A DNA stretch of 64,000 nucleotides from Flavobacteriales bacterium UBA5040 (GTDB lineage Bacteria > Bacteroidota > Bacteroidia > Flavobacteriales > Weeksellaceae): positions 124,001-188,000 of the forward strand of contig DIBY01000028.1 in the NCBI GenBank assembly GCA_002415135.1, written 5' to 3'. The notes under the pieces are model-generated. The model worked only from the letters and a program-made list of their open reading frames with translations, was not told where the DNA came from and ran no database searches. A program made the position numbers and the translations under genes. Below are positions 26,113 through 34,255 of this stretch, in pieces (positions within the stretch are counted from its first letter, which is position 1; every line of letters begins with the position of its first letter).

Positions 26113-27252
26113 ATGAATTTTAAATCTCTTTTCTTCCTATTAATTTTAACGACAACATTCTCCTGCAAATCTGAGGCAGAAAAAATTGCGGAACAAGCTT
26201 CTACTCGAAATGCCGTAATCGATTCTACTATTAATCGATTTCAAAAAAAATTATTGGCTCAACAGATCGATTCCGTATTTTCAAAATATAACTTTAATGG
26301 CTCAGTCGCCGTCCTTAAAAATGATGAAGTTCTTTATCAAAAAGAGAATGGTTTCGAGGATTTTAAGCAACAGAAAAAACTCGATAGCAGTTCGGTTTTT
26401 GCGATCGCATCTGTCAGTAAACAGTTTACCGCAGTTTTAATTTTGCTACAGGAAGATTTAGGAAAATTAAATACGGAAGACCAAGTTTCAAAATACCTAT
26501 CTGATTTTGAAAGCAATCAATTTAAAAGTATTACCATTAAAGAATTGCTGAATCACACGTCAGGAATAAGCGATTTCGGTAATGGGTTATTATCTAAACC
26601 CGGAAAAGAATTTCATTATTCCAATAAAGGCTTTTATTATTTAGGGCAGATCATTGAAAAAGTTTCGGGTAAGTCTTATGATGAAAATATCAACCAACTT
26701 TTTGATAAGGTCGGAATGAAAAGTTCTTCAACCGCAAGTTCTTTTAAAGGTAAAAATTTAGCGAGTGCATTTACGGGAAACGAAAAGGATTTTTATGAAG
26801 TTGATAATATGCCAAAACGACTTGCTCATGAATCAATCAGCGTTCCTGCCGGCGGAATCTTATCAACCGTAAATGATTTGCATCGCTGGAACACGTCCTT
26901 GTATCAGGGCAAAATTCTGAAGCCAGCATCTTTAAAAAAGTTTGGCGAAAAATCTGCGGATCGCAATCATCAGATTCTCGGTAAAATGGATTATGGTTTT
27001 GGAATCATGATGAACGTCGGGAAACCAGTTGCGTACTTTCATACTGGTTATGTGAAAGGCGCACCATCGCTATTAATTTATTATCCTGAAAGCCAAACAT
27101 CAGTCGTTATATTATCCAATATTGCAGACGAGGTAAGAGGTAAAAATTCTATTTTTAATCCGCACAAAGAGATCAAGCAAATTACAGATGCGATACAAAA
27201 TACAGTCATTGATTTACGGAAAGAGATGATTAAAGCGACTCTGCCAGAATAG
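26113..27252 (+). CDS. Serine hydrolase lipoprotein of the class C beta-lactamase/PBP4* fold
   Basis: This 379-residue protein is a penicillin-binding-like serine hydrolase anchored as a lipoprotein (signal peptide ending TFSC, Cys18). The catalytic triad is visible: SVSK (Ser100, Lys103), YSN (169-171) and a HTG box in FHTGYVKG in place of KTG. These proteins are usually esterases, peptidases or peptidoglycan-linked enzymes, and only rarely true beta-lactamases. Starting at ATG 26113 is favoured over the TTG 21 bases upstream, which lies within the -7 element. It stands alone; a weak five-base-stem hairpin (27299-27312) with a T run follows. Resistance should not be assumed. Confidence 0.85.
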   Translation: MNFKSLFFLLILTTTFSCKSEAEKIAEQASTRNAVIDSTINRFQKKLLAQQIDSVFSKYNFNGSVAVLKNDEVLYQKENGFEDFKQQKKLDSSSVFAIASVSKQFTAVLILLQEDLGKLNTEDQVSKYLSDFESNQFKSITIKELLNHTSGISDFGNGLLSKPGKEFHYSNKGFYYLGQIIEKVSGKSYDENINQLFDKVGMKSSSTASSFKGKNLASAFTGNEKDFYEVDNMPKRLAHESISVPAGGILSTVNDLHRWNTSLYQGKILKPASLKKFGEKSADRNHQILGKMDYGFGIMMNVGKPVAYFHTGYVKGAPSLLIYYPESQTSVVILSNIADEVRGKNSIFNPHKEIKQITDAIQNTVIDLRKEMIKATLPE

Positions 27253-27430
27253 TCGTCATTACTTTAGTAAAAAACGATAAGGCTTAATCACTTTAATCTA
27301 GCCCGATGGCTAAATTTTTTGCTCACTAAAGGAAGGGAAATTTCACGCATTTATTAAAAAATTCCCTTTCATTAAGTAAAATTTTTATTCACAAATAAAT
27401 ATTATTTATAACATAGTTCCTCTAAATGAA

Positions 27431-27438
27431 TATCTTTG
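27431..27438 (+). promoter_or_regulatory. Putative -7 element of desaturase promoter
   Basis: TATCTTTG fits TAnnTTTG, 16 bases before the ATG. Confidence 0.5.
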
Positions 27439-27454
27439 CATCTTAATTTAAAAT

Positions 27455-28516
27455 ATGACCAAAGAACACGAAGCAAGTATAATTCACGATCTTAAAGACT
27501 GGAAAAGCCTGATCAAACCTTATGCTTCTCCTGAAACAAAGCTCGCCTGGAAACAGATTTTCAATACGATTTTACCATTTATCGGTGTATTTATTGCCGC
27601 TGCGATTGTGTACGATTATTCACGTATTGCTACTTTAGTGATCTCAATCATTGGCGGACTTTTCTTAACCCGCGTATTTATTATTCAGCATGATTGTGGA
27701 CATCAAGCCTTCTTTCCGGACCGCAAGAAAAATGACAGAACTGGATTTATCACCAGCTTTTTAACCTGTATTCCCTATAAATATTGGGCAAGATCACATA
27801 ACCATCATCATGCCCATCAAGGACAACTCGATACCCGGACTATTGGAGATGTAAATCTTCTAACAGTACGTGAATATGAAGCACTTTCTAAGTCTGCCAA
27901 ATTTAAATATCGAATTTATCGCTCGTTTCCGGTGATGTTTATCATTGGTCCGGCGTATTATATTTTCATTCATAACCGAATTCCTTTTATCACTTTGAAA
28001 GGTTGGGACAAGGAAAGAAAGATGCTGCTTTTAACGAATCTTTATTTGGTTTTGTTTTTTGCAGTGGTAGGATTAATATTGTGTTTACCCAATTTTGACC
28101 TTGCTTACGGTTTCAAAAAATTAGCCTTCATTTATATTCCTATTTTACTCACTTTCGTTTTTACCGCTATTTGGTTTTTCTATATGCAACATCAGCATAA
28201 CCCGAATTATAAGGCGTGGAAAAAGGACTGGGAATATGTATTGGCAGCGATAAAAGGAAGTTCGTATTATAAGCTACCTGCAATTTTAAATTTCTTTACG
28301 GGAAATATCGGTTATCATCACCTTCATCATCTTGCTCCAAAAATTCCGTTTTATAAATTAAAAAAATGCAGTAATGAAAACCCTGTTTTCCAGAAACATG
28401 TTTCCGAGATTACTTTTTGGGGAAGTCTGAAATATGCGTTTTATACCCTTTGGGACGAAGAAAATGATCGGATGGTTAAATTTTCGCAACTGAAAAAAAT
28501 TCGGATCAAATCGTAA
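27455..28516 (+). CDS. Fatty acid desaturase
   Basis: This 353-residue membrane diiron enzyme introduces double bonds into acyl chains of membrane lipids. The three histidine boxes are present: HDCGH (79-83), HNHHH (114-118) and YHHLHHL near residue 290. Hydrophobic helices occur at about 38-75, 150-170 and 185-230. Overall layout matches DesA/omega-type acyl-lipid desaturases of Bacteroidota. Position of the double bond and electron donor are not evident. It is a single gene upstream of ruvC. Confidence 0.9.
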   Translation: MTKEHEASIIHDLKDWKSLIKPYASPETKLAWKQIFNTILPFIGVFIAAAIVYDYSRIATLVISIIGGLFLTRVFIIQHDCGHQAFFPDRKKNDRTGFITSFLTCIPYKYWARSHNHHHAHQGQLDTRTIGDVNLLTVREYEALSKSAKFKYRIYRSFPVMFIIGPAYYIFIHNRIPFITLKGWDKERKMLLLTNLYLVLFFAVVGLILCLPNFDLAYGFKKLAFIYIPILLTFVFTAIWFFYMQHQHNPNYKAWKKDWEYVLAAIKGSSYYKLPAILNFFTGNIGYHHLHHLAPKIPFYKLKKCSNENPVFQKHVSEITFWGSLKYAFYTLWDEENDRMVKFSQLKKIRIKS

Positions 28517-28537
28517 TAGTCTAGATTTTACTTATGT

Positions 28538-28545
28538 TATCTTTG
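28538..28545 (+). promoter_or_regulatory. Putative -7 element of ruvC promoter
   Basis: TATCTTTG fits TAnnTTTG, only five bases before the annotated ATG, which would place the start of transcription inside the first codons. Either a non-standard leader or a chance match. Confidence 0.25.
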
Positions 28546-28550
28546 CACTA

Positions 28551-29105
28551 ATGGTAACAGAAAAAATAATTTTAGGCATCGATCCCGGAACCGCAATTAT
28601 GGGTTTTGGACTGATTTCGGTAAAGGGAAATAAAATGGAATTAATCGCCATGCATGAATTAATTCTCAAGAAATATCCCAATCACGAAACGAAACTGAAA
28701 TATATTTTCGAAAGAACTTTATCGCTCATCGATGAATATCATCCGGATGAGGTTGCACTCGAAGCGCCATTTTTCGGAAAAAACGTTCAGTCGATGTTGA
28801 AGTTGGGTCGTGCACAAGGTGTTGCTATGGCCGCTTCTTTACACCGTGATGTTCCTATCACCGAATATTCTCCTAAAAAGATTAAAATGGCCATCACCGG
28901 AAACGGAAATGCCAGCAAAGAACAGGTTGCCGGAATGCTCAAAAATCTTCTTAATTTAAAAGAATTTCCGACCAAATACTTAGATGCTTCCGATGGTTTA
29001 GCCGTGGCCGTTTGTCATCATTTTAATTCTGGAAATTTAACAACTGACAAATCTTACACCGGTTGGGATAGTTTTTTAAAACAAAATCCAGATCGACTTA
29101 AGTAA
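28551..29105 (+). CDS. ruvC: Holliday junction endodeoxyribonuclease RuvC
   Basis: RuvC resolves Holliday junctions made by RuvAB during recombination repair. The 184-residue protein has the RNase H-like fold with catalytic acids in GIDPGT (Asp11), in ALEAPFFGKN near residue 70, and in LDASDGLAVAVCHH near residue 145, the usual DEDD set. Length is typical. ruvB is present 24 kb away at 52549; ruvA is not in the window. Confidence 0.95.
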   Translation: MVTEKIILGIDPGTAIMGFGLISVKGNKMELIAMHELILKKYPNHETKLKYIFERTLSLIDEYHPDEVALEAPFFGKNVQSMLKLGRAQGVAMAASLHRDVPITEYSPKKIKMAITGNGNASKEQVAGMLKNLLNLKEFPTKYLDASDGLAVAVCHHFNSGNLTTDKSYTGWDSFLKQNPDRLK

Positions 29106-29249
29106 TCTAGTTCTCTGATTTTCAGCGTTTTTAATTGTAAAAGTATTTTACAAGAATTACACAAAAGATTTACTTGGTTAAACCTAATACTATCTGTAAC
29201 ATTGTTGTGTTTTCTAGGACCAATTAGATAACGCTTAAATTATTGACAG

Positions 29250-30323
29250 ATGAATACGCAAAAAATAAATCCTCTAACCCAATCAAATCATTCGATGAAC
29301 TGGTTTCAAAAATTCCTGATGATTTGCTCCGGTGGAAACATTCATATCTTAAAGAAAACGCCAAGCGAGTGGAATAAATTTTCGGGTATTGGTGGCATCG
29401 TTTTATTCACCGCAGCTTTTGCAACTCTTTCGGCAGGTTATGCAATGTTTACCGTGTTTGATGATATTTGGATTTCCGTTGGCTTTGCAGTTTTATGGGG
29501 TTTGATGATCTTTAACCTCGATCGGTATATTGTTTCTTCAATTAAGAAAACCGGAACATGGTGGAATCAAGTATTAATGGCGATCCCAAGATTGATTTTG
29601 GCGGCTTTCTTAGGTATTATCATTTCCAAACCTTTAGAATTAAAGATTTTTGAAAAGGAAGTGAACAAACAATTAAATACGATTATTCAACGAAATAAAA
29701 CCCAGCTTCAAGCCGAAATGAACGGTAGGATCTTACAACAGTCAGGACCATTTGACACTGAGAAAAAAGAAATTCAAACCAAGATTGCGGACTATCAAAA
29801 ATCTTTTGATTCAGCTTCGGTGGAATTAGAAAAGGAAATCCTTGGAAAGCAAAGTGGTTTAACAAGCGGAAAAGTCGGTTATGGGACAAACGCAAAACGA
29901 AAAGCAGAATTGAAAGAACAACGGCGTCTGGATATGGAAAATTATCAGAAACAGATTGCGCCTCGATTGGAATATTTAGACAAAGAAGTTTCCAAGGTTT
30001 ACACCAATATTGAAAAGGAACGAGATAAAACAGAAACTTTCGAAGATCAGTTCAATGGATTTGCGGCCCGATTGCAAGCCTTAGATGAACTGGGCAAAAA
30101 CTCTGCAATTATTGGAGTTGCGGCGGCTTTCATTATGGGACTTTTTATCACTTTAGAAATTGCTCCGGTTTTGGTAAAGCTAATTTCGTCGGTTGGACCT
30201 TACGATCATCTTTTAGAAAAAACGGAAAATGATTTTAAACTCTATTCCAAAGAAAAAATAGAAAAAGGAAATGCTTTAGCAGATTTTAGAATTGATGATT
30301 TTAAAGATCAACTGAGGAAATAA
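29250..30323 (+). CDS. DUF4407 membrane protein with coiled coil
   Basis: This 357-residue protein has hydrophobic helices at about residues 45-65, 70-90 and 103-125, then a long charged helical region (about 135-275) that looks like a coiled coil, and a last helix near 280-305. The N-terminal FLMICSGGNIHILKK and the NLDRYIVSSI segment are features of DUF4407 proteins. Function of the family is unknown. It is followed after 22 bases by a TPR protein, probably in one operon. Confidence 0.8.
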   Translation: MNTQKINPLTQSNHSMNWFQKFLMICSGGNIHILKKTPSEWNKFSGIGGIVLFTAAFATLSAGYAMFTVFDDIWISVGFAVLWGLMIFNLDRYIVSSIKKTGTWWNQVLMAIPRLILAAFLGIIISKPLELKIFEKEVNKQLNTIIQRNKTQLQAEMNGRILQQSGPFDTEKKEIQTKIADYQKSFDSASVELEKEILGKQSGLTSGKVGYGTNAKRKAELKEQRRLDMENYQKQIAPRLEYLDKEVSKVYTNIEKERDKTETFEDQFNGFAARLQALDELGKNSAIIGVAAAFIMGLFITLEIAPVLVKLISSVGPYDHLLEKTENDFKLYSKEKIEKGNALADFRIDDFKDQLRK

Positions 30324-30345
30324 TTTGTAGATTTATCAAAAAAAG

Positions 30346-30966
30346 ATGAAAAGGTTTACTAGTTTTCTTCTGCTGTTTTTCGCACTTTCATTTTCTTTTG
30401 CACAGTCAAAGAAAGAGATCAAACGACAAGGGTTGGCTGCTTTTAACAGTGAGGATTTTGTGACGGCAAAAGGCCACTATCTTCAATTATTAGAGAAAGG
30501 CGACAAGACCTGGGAAACGTATACGATTTTGGGAGACTGCGAATTTAAAACCGGAAATCCTGACGAAGCTTTCGCGTATTACAAAAAAGCACAAGAAAAA
30601 AACCCTATTTATTCTGGACTTTATTTGCGGGTTGCGACCGTTTTAAGACAGCAAAAAAAATACGATGAAGCGGTGATGAATTTTAGAAAGATGTTAATTA
30701 CCAATCCCAGAACACCGCAAATCTATAATATGATTGCAAGTACGTATTACGAAAAAGGAGATTATCATGCCGCTTTAGAGGAGATCAATACCATGGTGCA
30801 ATATGGTGGTGAAGATTTAGATTCAAGTTTTGGACGAAGCATTTCCTATATTAAATTGAATAAAATTCCTGAAGCTTGTGTGGAATTAGAAAAGGCAGAC
30901 CAATTTGACGTTACTAATGAGAACCGAGAAATTGATGTCATGAAAGCCCAGTTTTGTACGAAATAG
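30346..30966 (+). CDS. Secreted tetratricopeptide repeat protein
   Basis: This 206-residue protein has a signal peptide ending SFAQ followed by about four TPR units (for example around YTILGDCEFKTGNPDEAFAYY, 60-80, and IASTYYEKGDYHAALEEI, 128-145). TPRs mediate protein contacts, so a scaffold role in the periplasm or outer membrane is likely. It is co-directional with the DUF4407 gene (22 bases) and convergent with the SCO gene. Partner unknown. Confidence 0.82.
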   Translation: MKRFTSFLLLFFALSFSFAQSKKEIKRQGLAAFNSEDFVTAKGHYLQLLEKGDKTWETYTILGDCEFKTGNPDEAFAYYKKAQEKNPIYSGLYLRVATVLRQQKKYDEAVMNFRKMLITNPRTPQIYNMIASTYYEKGDYHAALEEINTMVQYGGEDLDSSFGRSISYIKLNKIPEACVELEKADQFDVTNENREIDVMKAQFCTK

Positions 30967-31029
30967 ATGCAAAAAAAAATGCCTGCAAAATTTCTTAAGC
31001 AGACACTCCATAGCTGATTTAGTGTTATT

Positions 31030-31602
31030 TTAATTCAGGCTATTTACTGTTTTAGCAACTTCTTCTGATTTTACAGTTCCTTCTTGTTGATCAACCATTT
31101 CGCCATTTTTATTAAAGACCGAAATGATGTTCGAATGAGAAAAAACAATCGGTGAAATCTTCTTGTATTTCACTGCCAGAACATTTGCTAATTCCCGTAC
31201 AGATTCTTTATCGCTTCTAATAAAAAGCCAAGGTTCTCCGTACATGTTGTTTTGTTTCGCATACGCTTTCAAAACTTCAGGTGTATCATTTTCCGGATCA
31301 ATGGAAACCAATAACATCGTTGTTTCTTTCAATTTCTTTGGGTCGATCTTCGAAGCAACGCTTCGCATGTCAGCTACCAAGATCGGACAAGCCGTTGTAC
31401 AACTTGTAAAAATCATGACGACTACTAAGTTCTTTCCTTTCAAATCTTTTAACTGAAGTTCTTGACCTTCTTGATTTTGCCATTTGGAATCAAGGACAAA
31501 TATAGATTCAGTCAAGGATTTAGCTTCGGTTTTCTTTTCCTTATTTTCTTGACAGGAAAAGAGCAATAATGAAGTGACGAATATAATTAAAAAGTTTTTC
31601 AT
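31030..31602 (-). CDS. SCO1/SenC family copper-binding lipoprotein
   Basis: SCO proteins bind copper and help metallate cuproenzymes in the periplasm. The 190-residue protein has a lipobox (LLLFSC, Cys17), the CxxxC metal site in TSCTTACPIL (Cys68, Cys72), and the distant histidine in FSHSNII near residue 160. The start codon overlaps the stop of the upstream gene by four bases (ATGA), so it is translationally coupled. Placement after nirK suggests it delivers copper to the nitrite reductase; that is inference, as most SCO proteins serve cytochrome oxidase. Confidence 0.9.
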   Translation of the reverse strand: MKNFLIIFVTSLLLFSCQENKEKKTEAKSLTESIFVLDSKWQNQEGQELQLKDLKGKNLVVVMIFTSCTTACPILVADMRSVASKIDPKKLKETTMLLVSIDPENDTPEVLKAYAKQNNMYGEPWLFIRSDKESVRELANVLAVKYKKISPIVFSHSNIISVFNKNGEMVDQQEGTVKSEEVAKTVNSLN

Positions 31603-32450
31603 TTTGTACTATTTGTAGAATCTTTTGCACATCGAAAACCGAGGTTTCCAACCGTATAGTTCGCTTTTAAACTTGATCTGAAAGCATATCTCATAAAAGA
31701 GGCATAGTTCAGAACATCAGTCGTACTTGTCGCTGCAGATGCGCAGAAAAGTCCTTTGTCATCGAATTCTGCTGTTCGGGAATCGCTGGTCGTCATGATT
31801 GAATTAAAATCATCCGTCCATTCCCAAACCAGATCGAACATATTGTAAATTCCGTAATAATTGGGCGCAGAAACTTTGACTTTATTTTTCTGTCGGTCTT
31901 TCTCGTTGTAAAGATTAATTAAATGAGATGAATAAGTTGGTTTGTCTCTGGCGTTCGCGTTTTCCTCATCGGCCATGGCTACATATTCCCATTCATCTAA
32001 AGTCGGCAATCTTTTGTCGGCGCTTTTAGCATAAGCTTTTGCAGCAAACCACGAAACATAAGTTACCGCTGCATTAGGATCTGCATTTTTCGGAAGCGTT
32101 TCGTCATCTTGCCAATCTTTCAAATACGTTTCATCAGCAAAGAGTGCTTTGATATTGCTTCGTTTCCATTTTGGATTTTTCTTTACAAAATCAAGATACT
32201 CAGTGTTGGTTACAGGTCTTTCATCTAATAGAAAATCTTCGACTTTTACCAAAGTACTGTCTGTTCCGTAAAAAGGTTGATAGTCGCCGCCTTTGATCAA
32301 AACCATTTTGACATCGGGTGTAACAGCAATTTCCTTTTCAGAATTGTCAGAAGATACGTTTGTGGTAGAAAGTGTATTTGCTTTTTCGCAAGAAGTCAAT
32401 AGAAAAAAGAAACCACCAACGAACATCAATATTTTAAAAATTTTGGACAT
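31599..32450 (-). CDS. Formylglycine-generating-enzyme-like (SUMF1) lipoprotein
   Basis: This 283-residue protein has a lipobox (LLTSC) and a C-type-lectin-like FGE/SUMF1 domain: KGGDYQPF, FLLDERPVTNTEYLDFV, AVTYVSWFAAKAYAK, RLPTLDEWEYVA, NMFDLVWEWTDDF and NLGFRCAK. Only single cysteines appear at the sites where active FGE has its copper-binding pair (FCAS and FRCA), so catalytic activity is uncertain. It lies between nirK (36 bases) and the SCO gene (overlap). A copper or maturation role for NirK is plausible because genuine FGE is a copper enzyme, but no sulfatase is in the window. Confidence 0.85.
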   Translation of the reverse strand: MSKIFKILMFVGGFFFLLTSCEKANTLSTTNVSSDNSEKEIAVTPDVKMVLIKGGDYQPFYGTDSTLVKVEDFLLDERPVTNTEYLDFVKKNPKWKRSNIKALFADETYLKDWQDDETLPKNADPNAAVTYVSWFAAKAYAKSADKRLPTLDEWEYVAMADEENANARDKPTYSSHLINLYNEKDRQKNKVKVSAPNYYGIYNMFDLVWEWTDDFNSIMTTSDSRTAEFDDKGLFCASAATSTTDVLNYASFMRYAFRSSLKANYTVGNLGFRCAKDSTNSTK

Positions 32451-32486
32451 GGCGGTTTCTTTAATTTTAATTTAAGTTAAATGAGA

Positions 32487-33521
32487 TTATTGTACTTTAT
32501 GGTAAACTTTCGGATTTTTCTCTCCAGTCACTTTTAAAGTTCCAATGGCACCTTTATTAAATGCTCGGAAGATAGAGTGGTCTACGATAATATAGTTTCC
32601 TGGCTCTTCCACTTTAAATTCTACGATAGCGGCGCCACCTGCTGGGATAATAGTAGTCTGTACATTATGGTTGATTGTAGTACCACCTTCTACATAAACT
32701 CTGTCGAAGATCTCGCCAATTACGTGGAAAGAAGAAACCAAGTTTGGCCCACCATTTCCAACGAAAAGTCTCACTGTTTCACCTACTTTCGCTTCTAAAG
32801 CTTTTGCTCCCATCAAGGCATTTTTCTTACCGTTGAATACAACATAAGTTGGTCTTTCGTCAACACCTTTGTCTTGATCAAATTCCTGAAGTCCTTTTTC
32901 ATCGGTTTTTCCTTTGGTGTAAAATTCACCTTGCATGATGTAATACTCACGGTCAACTTTTGCCAATCCACCTGCTGGTTCTACTAAAATCAAACCGTAC
33001 ATACCGTTTGCGATGTGCAACGGAACTGGCGCTGCAGCACAATGGTACACATATAATCCTGGATTTAAAGCTTTAAAATTAAAGATCGCTTCTTTTCCTG
33101 GCGCAACGTTGGTTGCTTCCGCACCACCACCTGGACCGTTCACTGCGTGAAGATCGATATTATGAGGCATCACACTGTCGCTTCGGTTGGTTACGTGAAG
33201 TTCAACTTCATCACCAACTCTAATTCTAATAAAAGTTCCTGGAACCGTACTGTTGAAAGTCCAGAATTTATAAGTTACGCCATCAGCCAGTTCGCCAACT
33301 TCTTCAGTTGCTTCTAAATGAACAACTACTTTTTTAGCAGCTCTGTCGCCGATCGCAGCGGGAACCATTGGTGGATTTACAATTTTTTGAGTTTCTGTTT
33401 CACCACTTACTTTAATTTCCATGGCATTTTCGGTTTTTCCCGAAGAATCGTCTGATGGATTTTGTTTGCACGCCTGTAAAGCGAAAAGAACGAGTGCAAA
33501 ACTTGTTAGGATACGTTTCAT
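32487..33521 (-). CDS. nirK: Copper-containing nitrite reductase, class II-like
   Basis: NirK reduces nitrite to nitric oxide in the periplasm, the defining step of denitrification. The 344-residue protein has a lipobox (LFALQAC, Cys18) and two cupredoxin domains. Type 1 copper ligands are His120, Cys161, His169 and Met174 (in HCAAAPVPLHIANGMYG). Type 2 ligands are His125, His160 and the histidine of VDHSIFRAF near the C-terminus, with catalytic Asp123 and the histidine of SSFHVIGE. The short Cys-His spacing fits class II enzymes. It leads the nirK-SUMF1-SCO cluster. A near-perfect palindrome covers its promoter (33550-33567). No nor or nos genes are in the window. Confidence 0.94.
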   Translation of the reverse strand: MKRILTSFALVLFALQACKQNPSDDSSGKTENAMEIKVSGETETQKIVNPPMVPAAIGDRAAKKVVVHLEATEEVGELADGVTYKFWTFNSTVPGTFIRIRVGDEVELHVTNRSDSVMPHNIDLHAVNGPGGGAEATNVAPGKEAIFNFKALNPGLYVYHCAAAPVPLHIANGMYGLILVEPAGGLAKVDREYYIMQGEFYTKGKTDEKGLQEFDQDKGVDERPTYVVFNGKKNALMGAKALEAKVGETVRLFVGNGGPNLVSSFHVIGEIFDRVYVEGGTTINHNVQTTIIPAGGAAIVEFKVEEPGNYIIVDHSIFRAFNKGAIGTLKVTGEKNPKVYHKVQ

Positions 33522-33549
33522 TGAATGATATTTATTTGTTTCTGTTTAG

Positions 33550-33567
33550 TAGGACAAATTTATCCTA
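33550..33567 (-). promoter_or_regulatory. Operator-like palindrome over nirK promoter
   Basis: TAGGACAAATTTATCCTA is symmetric in eight of nine base pairs. On the minus strand it contains TAAATTTG (33555-33562), a TAnnTTTG -7 element, 34 bases before the ATG. An operator placed on the -7 element fits repression, for example by an NO- or redox-sensing Rrf2-type or CRP-type regulator. The regulator is not identified. Confidence 0.55.
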
Positions 33568-33712
33568 TTTGAATTACTTTTGAAAATTTTGATATATGAG
33601 TTTTGTCAGATTAAAATTGATGAGCTATAAAACACTTTACTCACGGTGTTTTTCTCTTTATCGACGAATGTCATAATGGGCTTAATATAAAAATAATTGA
33701 GTAAAATCCAAA

Positions 33713-34162
33713 TTAATTATTGGAAAGTTTAAGAATCAAAGGATCTACAATATTCTTTTGCGAGTAATAATTCGCGCCACAAATATTTGATTTCAAGGTG
33801 TAATTTCCTTTTACAATCACGAATTGATTTTTGCTGTTTCTGGAAATAGGTAAGTTATAGATCTGGTTATTCTGAACACCAACTAATCTCACAATTATAT
33901 TACAGTTGGAGGTGTTTTCGATCACTGCGGCAGTGTTTTTTTCTTGAGGATCGCTATCATTTAAAAGGTAAGTAAGAACCTCTGCCGTGACGTACTTTTT
34001 ATTGATTTGATCTTTTTCTAGCAAATCGGAAAACTCTCTATTTTCGTTGCTTGAACTTGAGGAAGTTGGCGAATTAGTCGGTCGGTAAATCGTATTTCCG
34101 GTCGGTATCATGTCGCAACTCATTAAGAACAAAAACGATAAAAGCAGATATAATCCTTTCAT
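33713..34162 (-). CDS. Small lipoprotein, third member of the trmB-flanking (DUF6759-like) family
   Basis: This 149-residue lipoprotein (lipobox LFLMSC, Cys16) has a Ser/Thr/Pro-rich linker and then the same C-terminal block as the 13491 and 15055 products: AEVLTYLLNDSD, SNCNIIVRLVG and SNICGANYYSQKN. It lacks the AHPDD motifs. It is co-directional with nirK but separated from it by 191 bases with the nirK promoter, so it forms its own unit, and nothing connects it to denitrification. Function unknown. Confidence 0.68.
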   Translation of the reverse strand: MKGLYLLLSFLFLMSCDMIPTGNTIYRPTNSPTSSSSSNENREFSDLLEKDQINKKYVTAEVLTYLLNDSDPQEKNTAAVIENTSNCNIIVRLVGVQNNQIYNLPISRNSKNQFVIVKGNYTLKSNICGANYYSQKNIVDPLILKLSNN

Positions 34163-34210
34163 ATTATTTTAAAAAAGTAAATATACTGATTATTAAAAAT
34201 TTTAAAAGAA

Positions 34211-34238
34211 AAATGCCAACGAATTAACCTTTGCATTT
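34211..34238 (-). terminator. Weak terminator after guaB
   Basis: On the minus strand AAATGC (34238-34233) pairs with GCATTT (34216-34211) around a 16-base loop, followed by a T-rich stretch. The stem is short. Confidence 0.4.
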
Positions 34239-34255
34239 GTATTAATTGATCTCTT

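Noticed and set aside
26113..27252. True beta-lactamase
   Set aside because: The SxxK/YxN/HTG pattern fits the broad serine hydrolase family; resistance cannot be inferred.
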